From Bryobacterales bacterium (GTDB taxonomy: Bacteria > Acidobacteriota > Terriglobia > Bryobacterales > Bryobacteraceae): a stretch of 43,317 nt of DNA. A program made the translations under genes and the position numbers. The notes beneath the pieces are model-generated. The model was not told the DNA's origin. It saw only the letters and a list, made by a program, of their open reading frames with translations, and did not search any database. The stretch is taken from assembly GCA_020854055.1 (NCBI GenBank), contig JADZGD010000096.1, forward strand, positions 1-43,317, written 5' to 3'. Below are positions 16,657-25,112 of the stretch, in pieces; within the stretch, counting starts at the first letter, position 1; every line of letters begins with the position of its first letter.

Positions 16657-17571
16657 TCAACTCCCGTGGGCGGAGTTGTTGATCTCGTAGCCGTGCTGGC
16701 ACACATCGCAGGAAAGAGTCTCCGAGGCCCGGCCGTGAAGAGCGAAAATCTGCCGCACCAGGCCGCACACCGATTCGAACTGCCGCTCGTAAAAGACCAG
16801 AATACTGGGACCGGCCCCGCTCAGCGCGCATCCGAGCAGGCCCGGCGCACGGAGGCGCAGAATCTGATCGAGGCCCGGGACCAGGCTGGCCCGGTAAGGC
16901 TGATGCAGCCGATCCTCCAGCGCGGTCGGAAACGCTGTCGTGGTGCCGGTGATCAACGCCGCAATTAGCAACGCCGAACGCTGTACGTTGAACACGGCAT
17001 CGGCCCTCGAGTACTGATCGGGAAGAACCGAGCGGGCATGTGAAGTTGGCAGTTCGAAATCCGGCACCACCGTGGCAACCGAATATTGCGCGGGAAGCTC
17101 CAGCCGCACGGCCCGCGCCACGCCGCCGGAATCAATCGCGCTGACAACGATCGATCCGAGCACGCAGGCCGCGACGTTATCCGGATGACCTTCGATCCGC
17201 GCCGCCTCGTCCAGTATCCGCAGCCGCTTCCAGCGCAGCGCCAGCAGTTGATCGGCAATCACCACGCCCGCGGTGAGGGCCGCGGCGCTGGAACCGAGGC
17301 CCTTTCCCAGGGGAATATCGTTATCGATCTCCAGTTCGATTGGCCGGAGTGTTTCGCCGGTGTCGCGGGCCACGGCCAGCGCCGTCTGCCAGATGAGGTT
17401 CGATTCGTCGGTGGGAATCGACGCCGCATCCCGTCCGCGAACACGGATGGTTAAGCGGTCCGCGGGACGGAAGCGGCACTCCAGATAGACGCCAAGCGCA
17501 AGGCCCAGAGCGTCGAAGCCCGGACCGAGGTTGGCGCTCGACGCCGGCACTCGAAGGGTAGTGAAATTCAT
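16657..17571 (-). CDS. thrB: Homoserine kinase
   Basis: A 304-aa GHMP kinase that phosphorylates homoserine to O-phospho-L-homoserine, the step before threonine synthase. The start 'VPASSANLGPGFDALGLAL' and the ATP-binding GHMP motif 'IPLGKGLGSSAAALTAG' (~88-104) are diagnostic, as is the C-terminal 'LSGAGPSILVF'. Cytosolic. It lies 8 bases downstream of a Gfo/Idh oxidoreductase gene on the same strand, an unusual neighbour. The next enzyme of the pathway (thrC) is about 10 kb away on the same strand. Confidence 0.93.
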   Translation of the reverse strand: MNFTTLRVPASSANLGPGFDALGLALGVYLECRFRPADRLTIRVRGRDAASIPTDESNLIWQTALAVARDTGETLRPIELEIDNDIPLGKGLGSSAAALTAGVVIADQLLALRWKRLRILDEAARIEGHPDNVAACVLGSIVVSAIDSGGVARAVRLELPAQYSVATVVPDFELPTSHARSVLPDQYSRADAVFNVQRSALLIAALITGTTTAFPTALEDRLHQPYRASLVPGLDQILRLRAPGLLGCALSGAGPSILVFYERQFESVCGLVRQIFALHGRASETLSCDVCQHGYEINNSAHGS

Positions 17572-17579
17572 GGGCGGAC

Positions 17580-18608
17580 TTATGCGCCCACCTGTTCGCC
17601 GAACACCACCTTGCGGCCTTCACGGCATGACTGATATGCCGAAACCACTACCTCTAGTGCCCGGCAGCCTTCTTCGCCGCCCACCAGCGGTTGGCGGCCC
17701 GTGCGAATCGCTTCGCCGAAATCGAGAAACTGCCGTTCGAATGGCGTCAGCGAAATGGCCATCGGATCGCTCGCGCCCGACATCACTTCCTTGGTCACCG
17801 GCGCGGGGTCGCCCGAATCGTCCTCAACGTCCCAGCTCGTCAGCTTGTCGCCCGAAATGATGGCGGTTCCCTTGGTTCCGTGAAGTTCCAGCCGCTCCGT
17901 GTAACCGGGCCACATGGCGGTGGATGCCTGAATGACGCCGGTGGCGCCGTTGGCATACTTCAACAGCACCGAGATGTTGTCTTCCGATTCGATCTTGTGC
18001 AGCGCGCCAAGCTGCCAGTAGGCGAACAATTCCTTCACGGCTCCCACGAACCACAACAGAACATCCACCTGGTGTACGGCCTGGTTAATCAGCGCGCCGC
18101 CGCCTTCAACCGCCCAGCTACCCTTAATGGGGCGTGAATAGTATTCGGCCGAACGGTACCACTTTACGTAAGCGTCGGCCTGGATGATCTTGCCCAGGCG
18201 TCCGGCGGCGACGGCGCGATGGATGAACTGGCTCGAATCGTCGAAGCGGTGCTGGCTCACTACGCCCAACACAATGCCCGCCCGGCGCGCCCTGTCCACC
18301 ATCTGGCGGGCGGTTTCCAGATTCGTCGAGATCGGCTTCTGCACCTGAATGTGCTTGCCGGTTTCGGCGCAGATCTCCAGCGGCTGCATACGAAAGTCCG
18401 GGAACGTGCAAACGTCCACGTAGTCCACCTTCGGATGCCGGCACACCTCCTGGTAGGTCTTCACAAATTCGCACCCGTACTGATCGGCGAACTTGCGGCC
18501 GGCCGGCTCGTGGACGTCCGTGCAGACTGTTACTTCATATCCAATGTTCTTGTAAGCCTGGGCATGTTTGTAAGAGATAGCGCCCGTACCGATGAGTCCG
18601 ACTCGCAT
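17580..18608 (-). CDS. Gfo/Idh/MocA-family oxidoreductase, cytosolic
   Basis: A 342-aa NAD(P)-dependent sugar/inositol dehydrogenase homologue without a signal peptide. The Rossmann motif 'VGLIGTGAISYKHAQAY' is at the N-terminus. The family signature appears as 'VQKPIS', with the catalytic Lys kept but Gln in place of the usual Glu. The C-terminal half has 'GGGALINQAVHQVDVLLWF', typical of the family. A strong AGGAGG lies 10 bases upstream of the ATG at 18608. It is downstream of the fucose-isomerase-like gene, and together they suggest sugar or polyol metabolism. Confidence 0.85.
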   Translation of the reverse strand: MRVGLIGTGAISYKHAQAYKNIGYEVTVCTDVHEPAGRKFADQYGCEFVKTYQEVCRHPKVDYVDVCTFPDFRMQPLEICAETGKHIQVQKPISTNLETARQMVDRARRAGIVLGVVSQHRFDDSSQFIHRAVAAGRLGKIIQADAYVKWYRSAEYYSRPIKGSWAVEGGGALINQAVHQVDVLLWFVGAVKELFAYWQLGALHKIESEDNISVLLKYANGATGVIQASTAMWPGYTERLELHGTKGTAIISGDKLTSWDVEDDSGDPAPVTKEVMSGASDPMAISLTPFERQFLDFGEAIRTGRQPLVGGEEGCRALEVVVSAYQSCREGRKVVFGEQVGA

Positions 18609-18633
18609 GAATCCAGTTCCTCCTGATAAACCC

Positions 18634-18656
18634 GGGGCGCCGTCGGCCGGCGCCCC
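18634..18656 (-). promoter_or_regulatory. Intercistronic GC hairpin
   Basis: A perfect 8-bp inverted repeat GGGGCGCC/GGCGCCCC with a 7-base loop lies in the 87-base gap between the isomerase-like gene and the oxidoreductase gene. It has no T-run. It may stabilise the upstream message or partly terminate transcription within the operon. Confidence 0.4.
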
Positions 18657-18695
18657 ACACCTTCAATCTCTAATTCCAACTAACCCGGGAGACTC

Positions 18696-20303
18696 TCAGA
18701 GACCGTTCCCGGTACCACAGATGTGGACCTCGAGGCCCATCTCGCGGAACATGGCCGCCTTCGCCGCCAGGGCCAGGTTCGCTCCGGAAGCATCCGGGCC
18801 ATACGCCACCTGGATGTGGTTGGCCTTGTGCCGGCCCATGAATTGGTCGCGTGTAACTCCGTAAGTAACTGCTTGCATCATCGGCCACTGCGGAGTAGTA
18901 ATCTTCCATCGGCGCTCGTTCTCGCGCTGGGGCAACTCCACCGACGCGCCGCGGCCAAGGTCGACCGAGAGAACTCCATTGTCTACATAGACGCGGCTCC
19001 ACACCAGTTCGCCAGGCTTGGAGATGCCCTTTATGGTGCCGCCGCCCAGACGGAAGTACATCGGCGGCTGGCGTTCGCTACTGGCGCCGGCAAAGCCGCC
19101 GGTCAGATGATGGGGCGGTACCGCCCCCGAGATCTCCAGCACCCAGACAAACTCCGTCTTGCCGTTCACCTCGAAATCGGCGCCGTAGCGGACATCGTGA
19201 AGCGTGGTTTCCGGATCGAAGCCGAGACGCGTCCAGATACGGTTGGTCACCAGGGCGTCGAGTCCGGCGCACTCGTCCACTTCATTGAAGTGCGGCAGCG
19301 CTTTGCCGGCGTAGAGTTCGCGGCCGTCCACCGAATAGGCCGGCGGGCGGTCCACGTTGTTCAACAACCCTTCCACCAGGTCCGAAGCCGGCGCCATGTC
19401 CTTCAGTCCTTGCTGGTACTGAATGCCGATGGCATCACAGCCGAAATCGTCCGCGATGCGCAGCGCGGCGATGTACATCTTGCACTGTTCCAGAATCTGG
19501 CCGTCGGTAAGATCAGTCTCCGGATTCGGGCCGGTGACAAAGGTCATCCCTTTGGCATCCAGCCACCCGCGGATCTTCCGTGCTTCGGCATCAGTCACCA
19601 GGCGCATGGCCGCAACCAGCGCCGACTGGCTTAACCGCTCCTTGAAGACCCCGGTGGCGTGCAAAAGCTCATCCTGAATGATGGCATTATACATTCCCAT
19701 GCAGCCTTCATCGAAAATGCCCATAATGGCCTTGTCGCGGCGCAACTCGGCCGCCAGTTCAGCGCCCAGTTGTTCCGCCCGGGCAGGCAGCGCCACCGCC
19801 GCGAGCGGACGGACGTGACTCGCGTCGTGTACGATCGTTTCGCCGTTCAGCCATTTCTTCAACCCGCTCAGGAAGAATTCGTCGGTAAAATCCTCGCTCC
19901 AAAGGGTACTGTACTTCACCCCCGCCTTGGTAAGGGAGCCGTTCAGGTTGAGCATTCCAACCAGACCGGGCCACTCCCCGCTCCAGTTGGCAACCGTGAG
20001 AATGGGGCCCTTGTGGAACATGAGCCCGGAAAGGACATGGTGCGTATACTGCCAGACCGCTTCACAGACTACCAGCGGTGCCTCAGAAGGAATATCACGG
20101 AAGACTTCCATGCCGTGCTTCTGGCTATGGATGAATCCGTGCTTTTCGACTGGATCGTATGGGTGGCCGCGGCGAACTTCGCGTCCAAGGCCGCGGATCG
20201 CGGCCATGACGGCCTCTTCGGCCTTCTGCTGCGCGGCCCAACAAGTTTGATTGGCGGAGAGCCGTAGATCTCCGCTCGCTACTAGGATGACAGGATCCGG
20301 CAT
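18696..20303 (-). CDS. L-fucose/L-arabinose isomerase-like protein
   Basis: A 535-aa protein of the COG2407-type isomerase-like group. The ATG at 20303 ('MPDPVILVASGDLRLSAN') is chosen; the frame extends to 20489, but that part lies inside the upstream gene and has no family character. The segments 'IPSEAPLVVCEAVWQYTHHVL', 'GIFDEGCMGMYNAI', 'CDAIGIQYQQG' and the C-terminal 'AAMFREMGLEVHICGTGNGL' follow the order seen in family members. True isomerases bind Mn2+ through a Glu, an Asp and a His; I cannot place these with certainty, so the activity is unproven. Confidence 0.65.
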   Translation of the reverse strand: MPDPVILVASGDLRLSANQTCWAAQQKAEEAVMAAIRGLGREVRRGHPYDPVEKHGFIHSQKHGMEVFRDIPSEAPLVVCEAVWQYTHHVLSGLMFHKGPILTVANWSGEWPGLVGMLNLNGSLTKAGVKYSTLWSEDFTDEFFLSGLKKWLNGETIVHDASHVRPLAAVALPARAEQLGAELAAELRRDKAIMGIFDEGCMGMYNAIIQDELLHATGVFKERLSQSALVAAMRLVTDAEARKIRGWLDAKGMTFVTGPNPETDLTDGQILEQCKMYIAALRIADDFGCDAIGIQYQQGLKDMAPASDLVEGLLNNVDRPPAYSVDGRELYAGKALPHFNEVDECAGLDALVTNRIWTRLGFDPETTLHDVRYGADFEVNGKTEFVWVLEISGAVPPHHLTGGFAGASSERQPPMYFRLGGGTIKGISKPGELVWSRVYVDNGVLSVDLGRGASVELPQRENERRWKITTPQWPMMQAVTYGVTRDQFMGRHKANHIQVAYGPDASGANLALAAKAAMFREMGLEVHICGTGNGL

Positions 20304-20344
20304 GGCTTTATTTTGGCACTTTTGGCGCGGGACCGGAGCCCCGC

Positions 20345-22351
20345 TTACTCCCGCCACTTCACCGTTCCCAGCAGGCTGTTGTAGTCGTCGGTCCACGCCG
20401 CCAGTCCCGTTTGGCGGCCAATGCGCTTGCCGGCCGCTTTGATCTCCGGAAGATCGAGAAAGTTCCGGCCGGCGGCCACGAGCACCCAACTCGCCTCATA
20501 GACCGCTGGTTCGTCGTCGCCGGTGTCGATCAGAACCGCCTCGCGGCCACTGGCATCGGCCAGGTTTCCAACTACTGGTTCGAGCGATAGATACCGGTTG
20601 CTGACGTGAACCGCCAGCACACCCTCCGGACGCAGGTGCCGGTAATAGACCTCGAAGGATTCCCGCGTCAGCAGATGCACCGGAATGGAATCGCCCGCGA
20701 AGGCATCCACCACCAGCACGTCGAACTGTTGCGCCGCTTCGCGCTCCAGTGAAAGCCGCGCATCGCCCAGCACCACGTCTACCTTGGCCGGCGATTCACT
20801 GAGATAGGTAAACTCGGTTCGCGCCAACCGGACCACCAGTGGGTTGATCTCGTAGAAGCGGTAGTAGTCGCCAGTCCGGCCGTAAGCCGCCAGGGTTCCG
20901 GCTCCCAGCCCGACCACGCCCACTCGCTGGCCCGGATGCCGTGAATTCAAAATCGCCAGCCCTACGCCGGTCTTCGCTCCATAGTAGGTGGTGGGCGTGC
21001 GCCGGTACTCCGCCGTCAGCAGTTGCAGGCCGTGACTGATCGTTCCGTGCATCAGGGTGCGCTCCCGCCCGTAGCGGGCTTCATCGTTGACCTCGGTAAT
21101 CCTTAGCGTTCCATAGAAATTGCGAACCGCTAGCGTGCTCGCTGAAGTCATGCCGTCAGCCACATAACCCGCGTAACCACAAAACGCGACGGCGAACACC
21201 GCCCAACCCACGCGCCTGCTGCTGGAGCCTGCTGGCAGGACCGCGGCCAGAACGGCGCAGGCAGCCAGCGCCAGCGGTAATTCGTAAAACGACGAAAACA
21301 CGCGCGGGGCCACCAGGACGACGAACACCGCCCCGGCAACTCCGCCGAGCGAGATCATCAGGTAAAACGAAGTCAGCCTGTCGGGCCGGGGTTTTCTTGC
21401 CGCTAACTCGCCGTGACAGAACATGCAGCAGACAAACAGACCGGCGGCCATCAGCGGAATCGCGCTGCGCAATCCGAACGTTTCACTGTCGCTGATCGAG
21501 TAGGCCATGCCTGCAAGCAGAACCGCCATCGGCGGGTCCATGAGTGAGCGCCGGTACCAGCCTTCGCGCTCGAAGCAGAGCACGAAGCTAAGCAGGTAGA
21601 GCGCCAGCGGCAGCACCCACAGAAAGGGAAACGAAGCGACATCCTGGCAAAGGTAGTTGGTGGTAGCCAGTAACAGCGCCGAAGAGCAGGCCGCCAGCGT
21701 AACCCACTCAACCCGCGTCCTCCACGGAATCAAAGTCTCCGCTACCGCCACCTGCCTGCTTTCCTCCCATGTAGCCGAACGGCTTTTCCATACCACTGCC
21801 GCGCACAGAGCGGCGAACAACGCAAAGCCAGCCGACCACAACAGCAACTGGACATGAGTCCGCACGTAAGGCTCCATCAACGTGGGAGAGCCGAGTAACG
21901 CCAGCATCGAGCCCAGATTCGACAGCGAGTACAAACGGTATGGCGTTCGTTCCGCATAGCAGCGCACATACCACGCCTGGAGCAACGGCCCGGTGGCCGA
22001 GAGCAGAAAATAGGGAAGCCCCAGCGAAACCGTCAACAAACCCAGAATTCGCGGCACCGGGTCCTGACCGCCGGAAATCCGCCACCCGGCGCCGGGCGCC
22101 AGCGGCAGCATCGTCAGGCTGAGTCCCAGCAACGTCATGTGCAGCACGAACTGCCGCCGTGGCTTCAAGCGGCGAATCAACCAATGGGAATACAAGTAGC
22201 CCAGCAACAACACGACCTGAAAGAACAGCAGGCAGGTAGTCCAGACCGCGGCCGAACCTCCAAACCAGGGCAGAATCTTCTTGGCGATTACCGGTTGAAC
22301 GAGGAAAAGCAGGAAGGCGCTGGAAAAGATCGTCGAGGCAAACCAGAACAT
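20345..22351 (-). CDS. Membrane-fused spermidine-synthase-like protein
   Basis: A 668-aa protein. Residues 1 to ~400 hold about ten hydrophobic segments in the arrangement of the fused MFS/spermidine-synthase family ('FLVQPVIAKKILPWFGGSAAVW' at the N-terminus is diagnostic). Residues ~440-668 form a SAM-binding-type Rossmann domain with 'VGVVGLGAGTLAAYG', 'YEINP', 'VVLGDARLSL' and 'DVLVVDAFAGDSIP'. The classical catalytic DSxDP of SpeE is replaced by DAFAGD, so spermidine synthesis is doubtful. Its role is unknown. It is 41 bases upstream of the isomerase-like gene on the same strand and divergent from an MFS gene. Confidence 0.75.
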   Translation of the reverse strand: MFWFASTIFSSAFLLFLVQPVIAKKILPWFGGSAAVWTTCLLFFQVVLLLGYLYSHWLIRRLKPRRQFVLHMTLLGLSLTMLPLAPGAGWRISGGQDPVPRILGLLTVSLGLPYFLLSATGPLLQAWYVRCYAERTPYRLYSLSNLGSMLALLGSPTLMEPYVRTHVQLLLWSAGFALFAALCAAVVWKSRSATWEESRQVAVAETLIPWRTRVEWVTLAACSSALLLATTNYLCQDVASFPFLWVLPLALYLLSFVLCFEREGWYRRSLMDPPMAVLLAGMAYSISDSETFGLRSAIPLMAAGLFVCCMFCHGELAARKPRPDRLTSFYLMISLGGVAGAVFVVLVAPRVFSSFYELPLALAACAVLAAVLPAGSSSRRVGWAVFAVAFCGYAGYVADGMTSASTLAVRNFYGTLRITEVNDEARYGRERTLMHGTISHGLQLLTAEYRRTPTTYYGAKTGVGLAILNSRHPGQRVGVVGLGAGTLAAYGRTGDYYRFYEINPLVVRLARTEFTYLSESPAKVDVVLGDARLSLEREAAQQFDVLVVDAFAGDSIPVHLLTRESFEVYYRHLRPEGVLAVHVSNRYLSLEPVVGNLADASGREAVLIDTGDDEPAVYEASWVLVAAGRNFLDLPEIKAAGKRIGRQTGLAAWTDDYNSLLGTVKWRE

Positions 22352-22412
22352 GACAAGTCCCCATTGTAGCCGGGCACGATATACTCAGCCTGTATCCGAG
22401 GCTCGAAACTAA

Positions 22413-23711
22413 TTGCACAGCAGCGCATTTCATCCCTCCGGACGGCCTTACCGGTTTATCGTTCTGGCGTTCGTCAGCCTGATGGCGTTCGGCAGCTATT
22501 TCGCCTATGACAGCGTGGGCGCCATCGAGACGACGCTGATCCGGCACTTCGGCGCCGGCCGCGCGGCGATCGGGACCATGTACTCGATGTACAGTATCGC
22601 CGCCGTGTTCGCCGTGCTGGCGGGCGGGTTGTTGATCGACCGAATCGGCACCCGCGCGGCCAGCCTGCTATTTTCCGCGCTGATCGTGGCCGGTGCGGCC
22701 ATCGTCGCCCTGGCGCCGACGCTCACCGTGCTCTACCTGGGCCGCGTCATCTTCGGCATGGGATCCGAGACTCTGATTGTGGCGCAGAGCGCGATTGTCG
22801 CCCGCTGGTTCACCGGCAAGGAACTGGCGCTGGCCTTCGGCGTCACCCTCACCATCAGCCGCCTGGGCACTCTGTTCTCCTTCAACACGATGGAATTGCT
22901 CTCGGGCAGATTGGGCTTCCGCTCCGCGCTCTGGATTGCCGCCGGACTGTGTGCCCTGAGCCTGCTGTGCAACTGGTTCTACACCCTGCTCGATCGCCAT
23001 GCCCAACCGGTGCTCGGCCTGCGCGAGGCGGGAGCCGGCGAGAGAATCGCTTTCGGAGACATTCGCCGCTTCACATCGTCTTACTGGTTTGCGGTCGCCA
23101 TCTGCGTCACATTCTATTCGGCCATCTTTCCGTTTACCGCGCTATCCACCGACTTTTTCCACTCCAAGCGGGGACTGCCCATGGCCTCGGGCGAAGGCAT
23201 GGGGTTTCTGGCCGGCGTCTTCTACAACATCACCCACATGTTCAGCACCGCCCAGGGTGCAACGTCCATCATCATCACCGCTTCCATGTGCTTCGCGCCC
23301 TTTGCCGGCGGCCTGATCGACCGCCTGGGGCACCGCGCCACGGTAATGATCTTCGGCTCGCTGCTGATGATTCCGGCTCACCTGGCGCTCGGCCTGACCG
23401 CGATCTCCCCGGTGGCGCCAATGATCGTGCTCGGCGCCGCCTTCGTGCTGGTGCCGGCGGCCATGTGGCCCTCGGTGCCGCTGCTGGTCGACGAACAGCG
23501 CGTCGGCACCGCCTACGGGCTGATGACCGCCGTACAGAACCTGGGGCTGCTGGCATTCCCCTACTTCAACGGCGCGCTGCGCGACGCCACCCATGGCTAC
23601 ACCGCCAGCCAGGTGATGTTCGCCGGCCTGGGAGCCGCCGGGCTGATCTTTGCGCTGCTGCTGCTGCGCTCGGACCGCCGGCACGGAAGCAAACTGGAGG
23701 CGGCCGGTTAA
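22413..23711 (+). CDS. MFS transporter
   Basis: A 432-aa permease with 12 predicted segments. The start is a TTG directly after an in-frame stop at 22410; no other start upstream is possible, and the first internal ATG would cut into segment 1. MFS motif A appears as 'GGLLIDRIGTR'. The segment 'LMAFGSYFAYDSVGAIET' recalls the MFSD1-like branch, but the substrate is unknown. Divergent from the spermidine-synthase-like gene, with 61 bases between the two starts. A GAGG about 12 bases upstream may serve as ribosome-binding site. Confidence 0.75.
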   Translation: MHSSAFHPSGRPYRFIVLAFVSLMAFGSYFAYDSVGAIETTLIRHFGAGRAAIGTMYSMYSIAAVFAVLAGGLLIDRIGTRAASLLFSALIVAGAAIVALAPTLTVLYLGRVIFGMGSETLIVAQSAIVARWFTGKELALAFGVTLTISRLGTLFSFNTMELLSGRLGFRSALWIAAGLCALSLLCNWFYTLLDRHAQPVLGLREAGAGERIAFGDIRRFTSSYWFAVAICVTFYSAIFPFTALSTDFFHSKRGLPMASGEGMGFLAGVFYNITHMFSTAQGATSIIITASMCFAPFAGGLIDRLGHRATVMIFGSLLMIPAHLALGLTAISPVAPMIVLGAAFVLVPAAMWPSVPLLVDEQRVGTAYGLMTAVQNLGLLAFPYFNGALRDATHGYTASQVMFAGLGAAGLIFALLLLRSDRRHGSKLEAAG

Positions 23712-23735
23712 CGCGCGTGGCGCCGCCGCCGCGGG

Positions 23736-25112
23736 TTACGCCGGCAGTGTGAAGTGGAACGAGGAGCCTTTGCCGGCGGTGGATTCGGCCCAGATCTTTC
23801 CGCCATAGCTTTCCACCGTCTTCTTGCAAATCGCCAGGCCGATTCCGGTACCTGGCGATTTGCCCTCCAACCGCTGAAAGAGGCCGAAAATCCGCTCCAG
23901 ATACTGCGGCTCAATTCCGATTCCGTTGTCGGTCACCGAGAACAGCCAGAAACCATCCTCCTGCTTCGCCGAGACATGAATCCGGGGTGGCTGGCCGCCG
24001 CGGAATTTGATCGCGTTGCCGATCAGGTTCTGAAAAATCGGTATCAGTTGCGCCGGGTTGGCGGTCAGCTCGGGAAGCGGATCGCGCGTCACCTCGGCCC
24101 GGCTCTCGGTGATGGAAACTTCCAGGTTGTCGAGAGCATGCTGAAGCACCGAATCGAGCGGGATTTGCGTCATGTGCTCGCCTCGTTTGCCGGCCCGCGA
24201 GTACTCCAGCAGATCGCGAATCAGCTCCTGCATGCGCTCCACGTGCGTGGAGATGAAATGCAGAAACTCGTCCCCCTGCGCGTCCAGTTTTCCCGCGTAG
24301 CGCTTGGCCAGCAGAGTCGAGTAGCTACTGATGATCCGCAACGGTTCCTGCAAGTCGTGCGAGGTGACAAAGGCGAAGCGTTGCAGCTCTTCGTTTGACC
24401 GCACCAGTTCTTCCATCTGCCCCGCTGCGTCGGCTAACAGCGTCCGCTGCCGGACGATCTGCGCGTTGATTCGTATCGAAGCAGCCACCAGCAGCACCAG
24501 CAGAATAAAGCCCCCAATAAAGAGAATGCCCACCGCCGCCGCCGCCGTTGCCTGCTCCTGGCCAATCTGCCGCTCGAGCGCCTTCGACTCCGAGCGCCGG
24601 ATCGCACCGAGAATCCGCTCGATCTCCTGCATCAGCACCGGGCCGCGATCGTCTTTGAGCAATCGGCCCACCGCCTCCCGGTCCTGAGTCAATTCCAGGT
24701 CGACCGCCCGGTCCTGCTCGCTGATCTTCTGGCTCAGCACCGCGCGCAGGCGCCTCATGCGGACCTCCTGAGCCTGGTTGCCGGCCACCAGTTCCTCCAA
24801 CCGCTCGGTGCCGTCAAAGACTGCCTGCCGCGCCGTCTGGTAGGGAGCCAGGTACTGCGGGCGCTTCGACAGCAGATATCCCCGCTGGGCGGCCTCGGCC
24901 GCATGAATATCACCCAGCAGCCGCTCGATGTCAAGAATCACCTGGCGCGCGTGCAGCACCCAGTAGCGCGCTTCCCGCAGCTTGGTCCACTGAAAGAATC
25001 CCGCCGCGATGATGAGTAGCAGGAAAGTCAGCGCCACTACCAGCCAGCGCGTGCTGGAGGGCTCCGTCTGGGCTTTTCGCAATCGCGGATCACGAATCGG
25101 AAAACTCTTCAC
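23736..25112 (-). CDS. Sensor histidine kinase with CHASE3 domain
   Basis: A 458-aa protein from the GTG at 25112; the frame extends to a TTG at 25169, deep inside the upstream gene. TM1 is at ~22-41, followed by a periplasmic CHASE3-like domain ('HAAEAAQRGYLLS' signature), TM2 at ~189-212, a coiled linker, HisKA with phospho-accepting H252 in 'VTSHDLQEPLRI', and a HATPase domain with N box 'NLIGNAIKF', G1 'DNGIGI' and G2 'GTGIGLAI'. It resembles phytochrome-type kinases. The signal sensed by CHASE3 is unknown. No response regulator gene is adjacent. The start lies 23 bases inside the ASKHA gene, so translation is probably coupled. Confidence 0.85.
   Translation of the reverse strand: MKSFPIRDPRLRKAQTEPSSTRWLVVALTFLLLIIAAGFFQWTKLREARYWVLHARQVILDIERLLGDIHAAEAAQRGYLLSKRPQYLAPYQTARQAVFDGTERLEELVAGNQAQEVRMRRLRAVLSQKISEQDRAVDLELTQDREAVGRLLKDDRGPVLMQEIERILGAIRRSESKALERQIGQEQATAAAAVGILFIGGFILLVLLVAASIRINAQIVRQRTLLADAAGQMEELVRSNEELQRFAFVTSHDLQEPLRIISSYSTLLAKRYAGKLDAQGDEFLHFISTHVERMQELIRDLLEYSRAGKRGEHMTQIPLDSVLQHALDNLEVSITESRAEVTRDPLPELTANPAQLIPIFQNLIGNAIKFRGGQPPRIHVSAKQEDGFWLFSVTDNGIGIEPQYLERIFGLFQRLEGKSPGTGIGLAICKKTVESYGGKIWAESTAGKGSSFHFTLPA

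Noticed and set aside
20304..20489. N-terminal extension of the isomerase-like protein
   Set aside because: It overlaps the upstream gene out of frame and has low-complexity shadow composition; the ATG at 20303 starts the family sequence.
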